This document shows positions 15,524-27,852 of a stretch of 64,000 nt of DNA, piece by piece. Origin of the DNA: Pleurodeles waltl (taxonomy: Eukaryota; Chordata; Amphibia; Caudata; Salamandridae). A program made the translations under genes and the position numbers. The DNA is taken from the NCBI RefSeq assembly GCF_031143425.1, contig NC_090447.1, forward strand, positions 26,874,238 through 26,938,237, given 5' to 3'. Every line of letters begins with the position of its first letter. The first letter of the stretch is position 1. A model generated the notes under the pieces. That model saw only the letters and a program-made list of their open reading frames with translations, did no database searches and was not told where the DNA came from.

Positions 15524-18500
15524 TGTGAGAAGGTAGCCTCTTTCTAGCCTTGTTACCCCCACTTTTGGCCTGTTTGTGAGTGTATGTCAGGGTGTTTGTC
15601 ACTGTTTTCACTGTCTCACTGGGATCCTGATAGCCAGGCCTCAGTGCTCATAGTGAAAACACCATGTTTTCAGTATGGTTGTTATGTGTCACTGGGATCC
15701 TGCTGGTCAGGACCCCAGTGCTCATAGGTTTGTGGCCTATATGTATGTGTCACTGGGACCCTGTCACACAGGGCCCCAGTGCTCATAGGTGTGCATGTGT
15801 ATGTTCCCTGTGTGGTGCCTAACTGTCTCACTGAGGCTCTGCTAACCAGAACCTCAGTGGTTATGCTCTCTCATTACTTTCAAATTGTCACTGACAGGCT
15901 AGTGACCATTTTTACCAATTTACATTGGCTTACTGGAACACCCTTATAATTCCCTAGTATATGGTACTGAGGTACCCAGGGTATTGGGGTTCCAGGAGAT
16001 CCCTATGGGCTGCAGCATTTCTTTTGCCACCCATAGGGAGCTCTGACAATTCTTACACAGGCCTGCCACTGCAGCCTGAGTGAAATAACGTCCACGTTAT
16101 TTCACAGCCATTTTACACTGCACTTAAGTAACTTATAAGTCACCTATATGTCTAACCTTTACCTGGTAAAGGTTAGGTGCAAAGTTACTTAGTGTGAGGG
16201 CACCCTGGCACTAGCCAAGGTGCCCCCACATTGTTCAGAGCCAATTCACTGAACTTTGTGAGTGCGGGGACACCATTACACGCGTGCACTACATATAGGT
16301 CACTACCTATATGTAGCTTCACCATGGTAACTCCGAATATGGCCATGTAACATGTCTATGATCATGGAATTGCCCCCTCTATGCCCTCCTGGCATTGTTG
16401 GTACAATTCCATGATCCCAGTGGTCTGTAGCACAGACCCTGGTACTGCCAGACTGCCCTTCCTGGGGTTTCACTGCAGCTGCTGCTGCTGCCAACCCCTC
16501 AGACAGGCAGCTGCCCTCCTGGGGTCCAGCCAGGCCTGGCCCAGGATGGCAGAACAAAGAACTTCCTCTGAGAGAGGGTGTGACACCCTCTCCCTTTGGA
16601 AAATGGTGTGAAGGCAGGGGAGGAGTAGCCTCCCCCAGCCTCTGGAAATGCTTTGTTGGGCACAGATGTGCCCAATTCTGCATAAGCCAGTCTACACCGG
16701 TTCAGGGACCCCTTAGCCCCTGCTCTGGCGCAAAACTGGACAAAGGAAAGGGGAGTGACCACTCCCCTGACCTGCACCTCCCCTGGGAGGTGTCCAGAGC
16801 TCCTCCAGTGTGCTCCAGACCTCTGCCATCTTGGAAACAGAGGTGCTGCTGGCACACTGGACTGCTCTGAGTGGCCAGTGCCACCAGGTGACATCAGAGA
16901 CTCCTGCTGATAGGCTCCTTCAGGTGTTAGTAGCCTTTCCTCTCTCCTAGGTAGCCAAACCCTCTTTTCTGGCTATTTAGGGTCTCTGTCTCTGGGGAAA
17001 CTTTAGATAACGAATGCATGAGCTCAGCCGAGTTCCTCTGCATCTCCCTCTTCACCTTCTGATAAGGAATCGACCGCTGACCGCGCTGGAAGCCTGCAAA
17101 CCTGCAACATAGTAGCAAAGACGACTACTGCAACTCTGTAACGCTGATCCTGCCGCCTTCTCGACTGTTTTCCTGCTTGTGCATGCTGTGGGGGTAGTCT
17201 GCCTCCTCTCTGCACCAGAAGCTCCGAAGAAATCTCCCGTGGGTCGACGGAATCTTCCCCCTGCAACCGCAGGCACCAAAAAGCTGCATTACCGGTCCCT
17301 TGGGTCTCCTCTCAGCACGACGAGCGAGGTCCCTCGAATCCAGCGACACCGTCCAAGTGACCCCCACAGTCCAGTGACTCTTCAGCCCAAGTTTGGTGGA
17401 GGTAAGTCCTTGCCTCACCTCGCTGGGCTGCATTGCTGGGAACCGCGACTTTGCAAGCTACTCCGGCCCCTGTGCACTTCCGGCGGAAATCCTTCGTGCA
17501 CAGCCAAGCCTGGGTCCACGGCACTCTAACCTGCATTGCACGACTTTCTAAGTTGGTCTCCGGTGACGTGGGACTCCTTTGTGCAACTTCGGCGAGCACC
17601 GTTTCACGCATCCTCGTAGTGCCTGTTTCTGGCACTTCTCCGGGTGCTACCTGCTTTAGTGAGGGCTCTTTGTCTTGCTCGACGTCCCCTCTCTCTGCAG
17701 GTCCAATTTGCGACCTCCTGGTCCCTCCTGGGCCCCAGTAGCGTCCAAAAACGCCAAACGCACGATTTGCGTGTAGCAAGGCTTGTTGGCGTCCATCCGG
17801 CGGGAAAACACTTCTGCACGACTCTCCAAGGCGTGGGGGATCCATCCTCCAAAGGGGAAGTCTCTAGCCCTTGTCGTTCCTGCAGTATTCACAGTTCTTC
17901 AGCCTAGTAAGAGCTTCTTTGCACCAACCACTGGCATTTCTTGGGCATCTGCCCATCTCCGAGTTGCTTGTGACTTTTGGACTTGGTCCCCTTGTTCCAC
18001 AGGTACCCTCAGTCAGGAATCCATCGTTGTTGCATTGCTGATTTGTGTTTTCCTTGCATTTTCCCTCTAACACGACTATTTTGTCCTTAGGGGAACTTTG
18101 GTGCACTTTGCACTCACTTTTCAGGGTCTTGGGGAGGGTTATTTTTCTAACTCTCACTATTTTCTAATAGTCCCAGCGACCCTCTACAAGGTCACATAGG
18201 TTTGGGGTCCATTCGTGGTTCGCATTCCACTTTTGGAGTATATGGTTTGTGTTGCCCCTATCCCTATGTTTCCCCATTGCATCCTATTGTAACTATACAT
18301 TGTTTGCACTGTTTTCTAAGACTATACTGCATATTTTTGCTATTGTGTATATATATCTTGTGTATATTTCCTATCCTCTCACTGAGGGTACACTCTAAGA
18401 TACTTTGGCATATTGTCATAAAAATAAAGTACCTTTATTTTTAGTATAACTGTGTATTGTGTTTTCTTATGATATTGTGCATATGACACTAAGTGGTACT

Positions 18501-18668
18501 GTAGTAGCTTCACACGTCTCCTAGTTCAGCCTGAGCTGCTCTGCTAAGCTACCATTATCTATCAGCCTAAGCTGCTAGACACCCTATACACTAATAAGGG
18601 ATAACTGGGCCTGGTGCAAGGTGCAAGTACCCCTTGGTACTCACTACAAGCCAGTCCAGCCTCCTACA
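15524..18668 (+). repeat. 3' LTR of the Gag-protease element (3145 bp)
   Basis: Collinear with 9420-12564 with no indel. Differences seen at 16386, 16893, 16942, 17564, 17615, 17759 and 17930 (5' partners 10282, 10789, 10838, 11460, 11511, 11655, 11826). Five of the seven are CpG transitions, as expected from methylated DNA. It ends CTCCTACA, followed by the GACAC duplication at 18669-18673. Confidence 0.95.
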
Positions 18669-20912
18669 GACACCACCTGTTCTTACCAGGGAGCAGCACG
18701 TCTACAGCCCGCCCCAGTTTCCATTGACTAACATTGACTCCGGTTTCGACCCTGGCACCCAGCCGCCTCGTGCCACTGTGGGTGCACACTTGGTACCAAT
18801 CTGAACCTTGCCTGGTGCTAGCCTGAAACTCTGAAGACTGGGGTTGTAAGTTGTGTACTTACCTGAGAAACTGAATTCTTGTTTTCCTTCCATAGGCTAA
18901 CATTGAAGACTCTGTAAATTGCACTGTGTCGATTTTCCAAACAGCGAAGTATTTGACTTAAAAACTGCTTACCTGATAACGAAGTTCTTTTGTTCTAAGT
19001 ATTTATAAAAGCAACTGTTATTTTTCTAAATTGGTCTCAGATTTATTATTTGAGTGTGTGTGTCATTTATTGTCTCTGTGAGTACAACAAATGCTTAACA
19101 CGACTCCTTGAGAAGCCTAGCTGCTCGCCCAGACTACCACCAATAGAGCTCTAGACCTATCTATTTCTGCCTCTGCGAGCCTTTGGGGATCCACTGGACT
19201 CTGCACAGTGTACTCCATTTCATTTCCTACACCAAGCTTGCTCAAGAACACAAGGAAACATTTTGGATAAGACAGTGCTTGTTTCTCAGGACAGGGAAGA
19301 TTACACACCAGTGCTCACAGAAGGGGGGTGAGGTCTTCGCCAAGAGCCTAAAGGTGCAGCATTGTATATGTTACAGGAACAAAGTTGGCAGGGTGCAGAG
19401 CTTACATTATCCGGAGCAACTGGCCTAAGAGGTTATAAAGTCATAGAAATGAGATTATGAACACAATATAGTGGGGAGGAGTGAAGCTGGTTTTCTCTGT
19501 ATATGTGAAATAGAGCCTTGGGCACAGCCAGGCATAGCCAAGGATCAGAGTGATGGAGAAGGCTTGTTCTTGTGCCCATGAAGAACATAACAACTGCAGG
19601 GCCTTTATGAGTTAAGAAATGACCCATGGCCTGCTCAGTGGATGGAGAGAAGAGCAGCTTTGGGAGTCAGAGCAGGGAGAGCTCAGTGGGTTGGAGCCAT
19701 TCGAATGAGATACAGAAGAAGTCATGTTTTTCCTAAAACCTCTATCTCTGGAACTTTCCCTGTGCCTGACTCGCCATAGCTGGTAGCCGGGGCTTCCCCA
19801 AGCCACCTGCTTGTTGGCCTTTGGATCCTAACGTGTGGGCAGCTGTAGGCATTATAGGGGCAGCACACACAGGAGCTCCAGTTGCCCCCCATGTGCCAGC
19901 TTTGCCGAGAGTACATCTGCTTGTGTGGACGGATTCCAGCAGGCACTGGCAAACAGGCCCTCTTCTCCCCGGGAACAGGTGGTGAGCCTCAGGGGTGGGC
20001 TACCATGGGCAGCTCTCTGTGCCCAGGGGCATCGCTACCAGTGGTGCAGCAGTTTGTAAAGCGGGCAAGCTCGGACTGTCCTTTTACGTGCCAGCGTCTG
20101 GCTGTGACCTGGCTCTGTACCTTCAGGAAGGGCGGGCAGGTACGGAAAAGAAAGTTGTGGTGGCATTTACTATTTAGTTGGGCGAAAGTAATGAAAAGTT
20201 GTCTGCGTGCTACTTTGGAGTACTTTGCATGAAGGGCAGTTCCATGGGTGAACATGGGCATTCCCCTGCAACCGGTTGGCGCTTGACAGAACGAACACAC
20301 ACTTGCACTGTGGTTGAGGTCCTGCTCAGGCTGTTTTACAAGCATGTCACACTCTGTACATCCATGTGCAGCATGTGTTGGGAGCTGTGAGGAGACGCCG
20401 ATGTGCCCGAGTTTGCTCAGCCTCGCACCGGCTCCGTCCTGACTTACAAGGGATGGAGGGACGTGAATGTTTGGCAGGAGCTCGTGGGATTTTCCGGAGA
20501 GTGAAACCAGAGGCGAGAATGAGCTGCAGCCTTCAAGGACATAAAGCCGAGTCATTATCAGTCTACTGTGTCCAAAGCCCCTTCTTCCATGAATTCTAGT
20601 CCAGGGAACAGATGAGGCTCCCCTCGCCCACATCCTCAGCTCTTCAGATAAAAGAGCTCCATTGCTTCCTTGTGGGCTGTAATCGCTCGGCGGCGTCGTC
20701 ACTCCCCTCCTCTGGTGCTGTGGAGACCCTCCTCCATGCAGACATCCTTTGGCCTCTCTTAAGCTTCCCGTGCTGGCAGCTGACGTCAATAATACGCTTC
20801 CTTCTCCTATACACATGGGGGTGGGGGGGTCCCCTGCTTTTAATTCCATATGCCTTCCATTAAGTGTCTGTAATGAACATACTGACCCCTTCAGCTGGGG
20901 ATTGAAGACTCA

Positions 20913-21742
20913 GGCTCATATTTATCAAGGTTGTGCATCCCCCCTGCACCGCGCAAGGGGGTGCAAGGGTGGCTCAAAACCTAACTGAGGTCTATCAAGG
21001 GACGCAGGCCACCTTGCGTGGCCCTGTATGGCTTGATAAATCTGGAGTAATGCAACGGAAATCGCTGCCTTGCGTTAGTCTGCGGCATGGAGGTGTTCCA
21101 TGGGCGGAGCCTGGGTGTTCCCACACATCCACCCATGGACTTCGGAACATTGCTAGATTGACCATTGGTGGAAGACCTTCCCGGGAGAAGTATAATGTGG
21201 AGGAATAGGTTTTTCTCCTTTTTTTTTTACTCTCTCTATGACTGTTGCACATATAGAGAACGGAACATGCCTCTCAGGATTGTTTTTGTGCAGAAAGGTG
21301 TCCCTTCCGACACAAAACATTCCTGCCTACAATGCAGACACCCTTGCAGCCTGACGCAAGGGTTCCTGTGTTGGCATTAGGCAACCATGAATGTGCCCAC
21401 ACTAGGAAAGGACAGGAATGTGCTGTATAATGGTAAATACGGTGCCCTTTCCATTTCACATAGCGCAGCAAGGTGGCTCAAAGGCCTCTAAGGATTGCTC
21501 TTCTGCAGGAAGGTGTACCTTCCTGCACAAACACAATCCTGCCTGGAATGCAGGCATCCTTGTTCTATGGTGCAAGGGTGCCTCTGTTGGCGCTAGGCTG
21601 CAGATTGTGCACCAGCACAGGCAGAGGACAGTAATGTACCGTACCTTCATAGATGTGGCGCATTCCTGCCCTCTACGTTTCACGCAGGGCAACAAGCTGT
21701 CTTGCCGCATTGCGCCGCGTGAAACAATGTTAAATCTGGCCC
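20913..21742. mobile_element. Candidate non-autonomous DNA transposon, copy A
   Basis: The left end GGCTCATATTTA and the right end, read inverted, GGGCCAGATTTA match at 9 of 12 positions. The interior has several short palindromes (for example GGAAGGT...ACCTTCC near 21508) and GCGC-rich motifs typical of foldback-type MITEs. The flanking triplets are TCA and ACA, so a target duplication is not clear. The duplicate is 44196-45024. Confidence 0.35.
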
Positions 21743-22857
21743 ACAGTACCTGGTGCCTGCACCACAAACTGGGGGTGGACTTGAGGACCCGGTAGAAGCC
21801 ATAGAACGAGAAGGTTGAGCTGTACTCAGCCTGAAGGCCTGCAGTGCACAGTGCCCAGGGGACACAGTGGGCACTTAGGCCAGTCTTCGCCCTTCTGGAG
21901 TGCGCAGGCATTACACCAGGGCTGTGCGCTCCCTTCTCTGAAGGGGGTTGCGCGGTGGCACATTCTGCACCCAAGCGATCCTAAGTGGGTGTCCCACATT
22001 TGTGTGGACGCAGGTCTGCATGCAATGAGGGAACACTTACCACACCAACACTCTCACTGCTTATTTTGAGCTAGTGGTTGATGGGGGGCCACCAGCACTC
22101 CTTTTTAGGGACAGGCACTCATTTTTCTGCATCAGATATTGACCTAGAGCAAGAGGCGGGAAAACAGACAGATCGGAAAGAGGGAGGAAAAGAAAGGCGG
22201 GACATCCGGGAGTGAGTCTTCATAGCCTGGCCTCAATACCACTGAAGGTCAAAGCCGAAACGGGGTGTTCTTGGCAAGTTAGTGAGCTCGCAGTAGTGTC
22301 TGACGTATGTTGTTCCAGTAATAACGACAAAGTTACTCATAAGGATTTCTTCGCTTCCCCTCGGAGACTACATCCAGCCCTTCACCCTTCTCAGATCATC
22401 ACCATGAGTCCCCTGAGCCGGGTATCAATAAACACCTGTAGGCAGCCCCAAATAATATTAATTGTGCAGATGCCCTTCTGACGTGGCCCCTGTCCTGCCC
22501 GAGGCAGGTCTGTCATTGGTTCCCAGCACTTTACAACCCGAGAGCTCTGGACATGTCATTCACATGTGGGAAGGAAACCTGCAGGTCAAAAATGCTGTGG
22601 AATCAACGAGGACTGGGAGAAGATACCGCCCAAGACATGATGTCATTTATCATCTCGGATTAGATGAATGGTACAGAGGCCCTGCTGAAGTCACCGGAAG
22701 CCTGCTCAGCCCATCACCCCCACCCTCCACCCGCCTCAGCATCTTCTCTCCTCAGCACGAGATAACGCCGGATGAACCGTCTACCTGGCCCAACGCCCGG
22801 ACAGCTGCAGGCTGAGAGAAAACCAACCTTGAGAAAAGTTGTAGAAAACACTCTACA

Positions 22858-22893
22858 CCCCCCCCCCCCCCCCCCCCCCCCACACACACACAC
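22858..22893 (+). repeat. C-run and CA microsatellite
   Basis: Twenty-four C followed by (AC)n. Copy B has eighteen C at 46127-46144, so the tract has changed length since duplication or is unstable in sequencing. Confidence 0.85.
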
Positions 22894-23118
22894 AGTCCTC
22901 TGCACCAGGAACAGCTCGGGGTGGATCACAAACATTTCTGACTGGCTCTGTTTCAAAATTTAAGGCTGTTCTCGCTCTAAACACCTTCTACCACGTGTTA
23001 CGAAAACAGGATTCTGGGGGTGTTCAGGTGTGCCCCGAAAATGTGCACACTTCTTGTGTGGCATTTTGGTGTGTGGCGGTGTGTTCTGTTGTTTTCTGTG
23101 CTCCATTATTGCTTTCTG

Positions 23119-23148
23119 TGTAGGAAAGTACCCTCTTTCCTGGTATGG
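23119..23148 (+). repeat. First 30 bp of an LTR split by a solo LTR, copy A
   Basis: TGTAGGAAAGTACCCTCTTT..., ending in TATGG. In copy B the same LTR continues at 49354 after the inserted solo LTR. In copy A the continuation is missing. Confidence 0.7.
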
Positions 23149-24677
23149 TGTTGGAGGCTGGCCTGGCTTGTAGTGGGTACCAGAGGTACTTACACCTTGT
23201 GCCAGGTCCAATTATCTCTTATTAGTAGACTAGAGGTGTTCTAGCAGCTTAGGCTGATAGAGGTAGCTATAGCAGAGCAGCTTAGGCTGAACTAGGAGAC
23301 ATCCAAAGCTCCTACTATACCACTTATATCACTTAGCACTATATCATAATAAAACACAATACTCAGAGTTACTAAAAATAAAGGTACTTTATTTTAGTGA
23401 CAATGAGCCAAAAGTATCTCAGAGGATATACTCCCTTAGAAAGTAAGTAAAATACACAAAATATATACACAAACCAAAATCAGGTAAGTAAACAGTTAGA
23501 AAAGTAGTGCAAATAGTGTAGAACACAATAGAATGCAATAGGAGACAATAGGCCTAGGGGCAACACAAACCATATACTCCAAAAGTGGAATATGAACCAC
23601 AAATGGACCCCAGGCCTAGTTTAGTGTGTAGAGGGCCACTGGGAGTGTAAGAAAATACTAAGGGTGTCCAAGGTACCCCACCCCAAGACCCTGAAAAGTA
23701 GCAGTAAAGTTACCCCACTACCCCAGAAAGACAGTAAAGTCGAGATAGGGGATTCTGCAAAGAAAACAACTGACTGCAAAGCACTGAAGAGGGATTCCTG
23801 GACCTGAGGACCTGTAAAGGAGGGGACCAAGTCCAGGAGTCACGCAAGTGTCCAGGGGGGGCAGAAGCACACTAAACCCAGGATGAAGGTGCAAAATGGC
23901 TGCCTCCGGGTGGAAGAAGCCAAAGATTCTGCAACAACGGAAGGTGCCAGGAACTTCTCCTTTGGTCAGAAGATGTCCCATGGCATGCTGGAGGATGCAG
24001 AGTTGTTTCCACGCAGAAAGACTGCAAGCAAGCCTTGCTAGCTGCAAGAGTTGCAGTTGAAGGTTGTGGGTGCTGCCGGGGCCCAGGAAGAACCAGGAAG
24101 TCGCCCCTTGGAGGAGGAGACAGAGGGGTCGCTCAGCAACAAGGACAGCCCACGCAGAAGCAGGCAGCACCCGCAGAAGCAACTGAACAGGCGTTCAGAA
24201 GATTTGAGCATGACGGTTGACTCAGCACAACAAAAGGGAGTCCCACGAAGTCGGAGTCCAACTCAGCGAGTTGGGCAGTGCAGGGCAGAGTGCTGGGGAC
24301 CTGGGCTAGGCTGTGCACAAAGGAAGTCTTGCAAAAGTGCACTGAAGCCTGAGCAGCTGCAGTTCACACAGTACACATGATTACTGCCTGACGTGGGGAG
24401 GCAAGGACTTACCTCCACTTAATCTGGACAGAAGGGCCACTGGACTGTCCGAGACACTTGGGCCCAGCTCCAGTGTTCCAGGGACCATGCTCGTCAAGAT
24501 GAGCGGGGACCCAGCGGACCGGTGATGCAGACATTTGGTGCCTGCGTTGGCAGGAGGAAGATTCCGTCAACCCACAGGAGATTTCTTCTTGGCTTCCAGT
24601 GCAGGGTGAAGGCAGACAGCCCTCAGAGCATGCACCACCAGGAAACAGTTGAGAAAGCCGTCAGGATGAGGCGCTAC
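23149..24677 (-). repeat. Truncated solo LTR, copy A
   Basis: It matches 46410-47938, the left half of the complete solo LTR in copy B, including a palindromic AATAAA near 23375. It stops at GCGCTAC and the next base is the TGTAGGAGG edge of another element. The right half, and its target duplication, are absent from this locus. Confidence 0.85.
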
Positions 24678-27600
24678 TGTAGGAGGCTGGACTGGCTTGT
24701 AGTGAGTACCAAGGGGTACTTGCACCTTGCACCAGGCCCAGTTATCCCTTATTAGTGTATAGGGTGTCTAGCAGCTTAGGCTGATAGATAATGGTAGCTT
24801 AGCAGAGCAGCTTAGGCTGAACTAGGAGACGTGTGAAGCTACTACAGTACCACTTAGTGTCATATGCACAATATCATAAGAAAACACAATACACAGTTAT
24901 ACTAAAAATAAAGGTACTTTATTTTTATGACAATATGCCAAAGTATCTTAGAGTGTACCCTCAGTGAGAGGATAGGAAATATACACAAGATATATATACA
25001 CAATAGCAAAAATATGCAGTATAGTCTTAGAAAACAGTGCAAACAATGTATAATTACAATAGGATGCAATGGGGAAACATAGGGATAGGGGCAACACAAA
25101 CCATATACTCCAAAAGTGGAATGCGAACCACGAATGGACCCCAAACCTATGTGACCTTGTAGAGGGTCGCTGGGACTATTAGAAAATAGTGAGAGTTAGA
25201 AAAATAACCCTCCCCAAGACCCTGAAAAGTGAGTGCAAAGTGCACTAAAGTTCCCCTAAGGACAAAAGAGTCGTGTTAGAGGAATAATGCAGGAAAGACA
25301 CAAACCAGCAATGCAACAACTGTGGATTTCCAATCTAGGGTACCTGTGGAACAAGGGGACCAAGTCCAAAAGTCACAAGCAAGTCGGAGATGGGCAGATG
25401 CCCAGGAAATGCCAGCTGCGGGTGCAAAGAAGCTTCAACTGGACAGAAGAAGCTGAGGTTTCTGCAAGAACGAAAAGGGCTAGAGACTTCCCCTTTGGTG
25501 CACGGATCCCTCTCGCCTTGGAGAGTCGTGCAGAAGTGTTTTCCCGCCAAAAGGACGCCAACAAGCCTTGCTACACGCAAATCGTGCGTTTGGCGTTTTT
25601 GGACACTGCTGGGGCCCAGGAGGGACCAGGAGATCGCAAATTGGACCTGCAGAGAGAGGGGACGTCGAGCAAGACAAAGAGCCCTCACTAAAGCACGTAG
25701 CAACCAGAGAAGTGCCAGAAACAGGCACTACGAGGATGTGTGAAATGGTGCTCGCCGAAGTTGCACAAAGGAGTCCCACGTCTCCGGAGACCAACTTAGA
25801 AAGTCGTGCAATGCAGGTTAGAGTGCCGTGGACCCAGGCTTGGCGGTGCACAAAGGATTTCCGCCGGAAGTGCACAGGGGCCGGAGTAGCTGCAAAGTCG
25901 CGGTTCCCAGCAATGCAGCCCAGCGAGGTGAGGCAAGGACTTACCTCCACCAAACTTGGGCTGAAGAGTCACTGGACTGTGGGGGTCACTTGGACAGAGT
26001 TGCTGGATTCGAGGGACCTCGCTCGTCGTGCTGAGAGGAGACCCAAGGGACCGGTAATGCAGCTTTTTGGTGCCTGCGGTTGCAGGGGGAAGATTCCGTC
26101 GACCCACGGGAGATTTCTTCGGAGCTTCTGGTGCAGAGAGGAGGCAGGCTACCCCCACAGCATGCACAAGCAGGAAAACAGTCGAGAAGGCGGCAGGATC
26201 AGCGTTGCAGAGTTGCAGTAGTCGTCTTTGCTAATATGTTGCAGGTTTGCAGGCTTCCAGCGCGGTCAGCGGTCGTTTCCTTATCAGAAGGTGAAGAGGG
26301 AGATGCAGAGGAACTCGGATGAGCTCTTGCATTCGTTATCTAAAGTTTCCCCAGAGACAGAGACCCTAAATAGCCAGAAAAGAGGGTTTGGCTACCTAGG
26401 AGAGAGGAAAGGCTACTAACACCTGAAGGAGCCTATCAGCAGGAGTCTCTGACGTCACCTGGTGGCACTGGCCACTCAGAGCAGTCCAGTGTGCCAGCAG
26501 CACCTCTGTTTCCAAGATGGCAGAGGTCTGGAGCACACTGGAGGAGCTCTGGACACCTCCCAGGGGAGGTGCAGGTCAGGGGAGTGGTCACTCCCCTTTC
26601 CTTTGTCCAGTTTCGCGCCAGAGCAGGGGCTAAGGGGTCCCTGAACCGGTGTAGACTGGCTTATGCAGAATTGGGCACATCTGTGCCCAAGAAAGCATTT
26701 CCAGAGGCTGGGGGAGGCTACTCCTCCCCTGCCTTCACACCATTTTCCAAAGGGAGAGGGTGTCACACCCTCTCTCAGAGGAAGTTCTTTGTTCTGCCAT
26801 CCTGGGCCAGGCCTGGCTGGACCCCAGGAGGGCAGATGCCTGTCTGAGGGGTTGGCAGCAGCAGCAGCTGCAGTGAAACCCCAGGAAGGGCAGTTTGGCA
26901 GTACCAGGGTCTGTGCTACAGACCACTGGGATCATGGAATTGTACCAACAATGCCAGGATGGCATAGAGGGGGCAATTCCATGATCATAGACATGTTACA
27001 TGGCCATATTCGGAGTTACCATGGTGAAGCTACATATAGGTAGTGACCTATATGTAGTGCACGCGTGTAATGGTGTCCCCGCACTCACAAAGTTCAGGGA
27101 ATTGGCTCTGAACAATGTGGGGGCACCTTGGCTAGTGCCAGGGTGCCCTCACACTAAGTAGCTTTGCACCTAACCTTTACCAGGTAAAGGTTAGACATAT
27201 AGGTGACTTATAAGTTACTTAAGTGCAGTGTAAAATGGCTGTGAAATAACGTGGACGTTATTTCACTCAGGCTGCAGTGGCAGGCCTGTGTAAGAATTGT
27301 CAGAGCTCCCTATGGGTGGCAAAAGAAATGCTGCAGCCCATAGGGATCTCTTGGAACCCCAATACCCTGGGTACCTCAGTACCATATACTAGGGAATTAT
27401 AAGGGTGTTCCAGTAAGCCAATGTAAATTGGTAAAAATGGTCACTAGCCTGTTAGTGACAATTTGAAAGTAATGAGAGAGCATAACCACTGAGGTTCTGG
27501 TTAGCAGAGCCTCAGTGAGACAGTTAGGCACCACACAGGGAACATATACATGCACACCTATGAGCACTGGGGCCCTGTGTGACAGGGTCCCAGTGACACA

Positions 27601-27822
27601 TACATATAGGCCACAAACCTATGAGCACTGGGGCCCTGACCAGCAGGATCCCAGTGACACATAACAAACATACTGAAACCATAGTGTTTTCACTATGAGC
27701 ACTGAGGCCTGGCTATCAGGATCCCAGTGAGACAGTGAAAACAGTGACAAACACCCTGACATACACTCACAAACAGGCCAAAAGTGGGGGTAACAAGGCT
27801 AGAAAGAGGCTACCTTCTCACA
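24678..27822 (-). repeat. 3' LTR of the recombinant element (3145 bp)
   Basis: Same length as the LTRs of the young element and only slightly diverged from them, by eye. It keeps the hairpins (for example 27030-27057 and 27240-27265), the poly(A) palindrome near 24905 and the four CACTG...CAGTG units near 27480-27740. Confidence 0.92.
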
Positions 27823-27837
27823 CAACCCCCCCCCAAA
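27823..27837 (-). other. Polypurine tract of the recombinant element
   Basis: On the minus strand, TTT plus nine G and TTG just before the LTR, one G shorter than in the other two elements. Confidence 0.65.
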
Positions 27838-27852
27838 CGAAGGACAATAAGG

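Larger units (their letters stand above)
9420..18668 (+). mobile_element. Young non-autonomous Gag-protease LTR retrotransposon
   Basis: A 9249-bp element: 5' LTR 9420-12564, primer site and leader 12565-12834, one gag-protease ORF 12835-15492, polypurine tract about 15508-15523, 3' LTR 15524-18668. The LTRs are both 3145 bp. I see seven substitutions (about 0.2%), five of them at CpG sites. The stop codon is only 31 bp from the 3' LTR, so there is no room for integrase or RT. The 5-bp target duplication and the empty site in copy B make the insertion unambiguous. It is younger than the segmental duplication. It must have used Pol supplied in trans, plausibly by an element like the one at 1-7779. 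Confidence 0.95.
7926..19231 (+). repeat. Old LTR related to the autonomous element's LTR, split by insertion
   Basis: Pieces 7926-9419 and 18674-19231 form one old LTR tract in plus orientation. It shares blocks with the LTR at 5097-7779 read on the minus strand: TATTTAGG followed by GAACCCTAGA, ACAAATGCTTAACAC, and a TTTCCTACA end after a GGACTCTGC motif. It contains three degenerate repeats of about 150-200 bp, near 9100, 9278 and 18719, each with a core like ATTGACTAACATTG...CTGCACCC...GTAAGTTTGGTGC. The second unit is cut by the insertion at 9420. The duplicate at 40440-42491 is uninterrupted. Confidence 0.65.
19232..23118. other. Non-LTR stretch of the segmental duplication, copy A
   Basis: No gene recognised. 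It matches 42492-46379. A 286-codon ORF on the minus strand (19989-20849) has a 281-codon counterpart in copy B. It carries no recognisable domain, and most differences between copies change the residue, so I do not call it a gene. The stretch holds a terminal-inverted-repeat candidate (20913-21742) and a C-run/CA microsatellite (22858-22893). Confidence 0.6.
7780..24677 (+). repeat. Segmental duplication, copy A
   Basis: After removing the insertion at 9420-18668 and one target duplication, this tract of about 7.64 kb aligns from end to end with 40294-47938 in the same orientation. By eye the copies differ at roughly 0.3-1.5% of sites in the stretches I compared, with a few small indels and length changes in C and G runs. 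The right edge is the junction with the LTR at 24678, where copy B continues undisturbed. The left edge is the autonomous element, so the duplication probably extends beyond the window. Confidence 0.9.

Noticed and set aside
19989..20849. 286-codon minus-strand ORF, kept as 281 codons in the duplicate at 43249-44094
   Set aside because: No domain or homology recognised. The visible differences between copies are mostly residue-changing, and the start moves with a G run. The in-frame 6-residue indel can be chance.
25568..26221. Antisense ORF of 217 codons inside an LTR, with a 177-codon relative at 11208-11741
   Set aside because: It lies on the antisense strand across the CpG-bearing transcribed part of the LTR, has no recognisable domain, and its frame is cut differently in each LTR copy. 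It is best explained by base composition and copy number.
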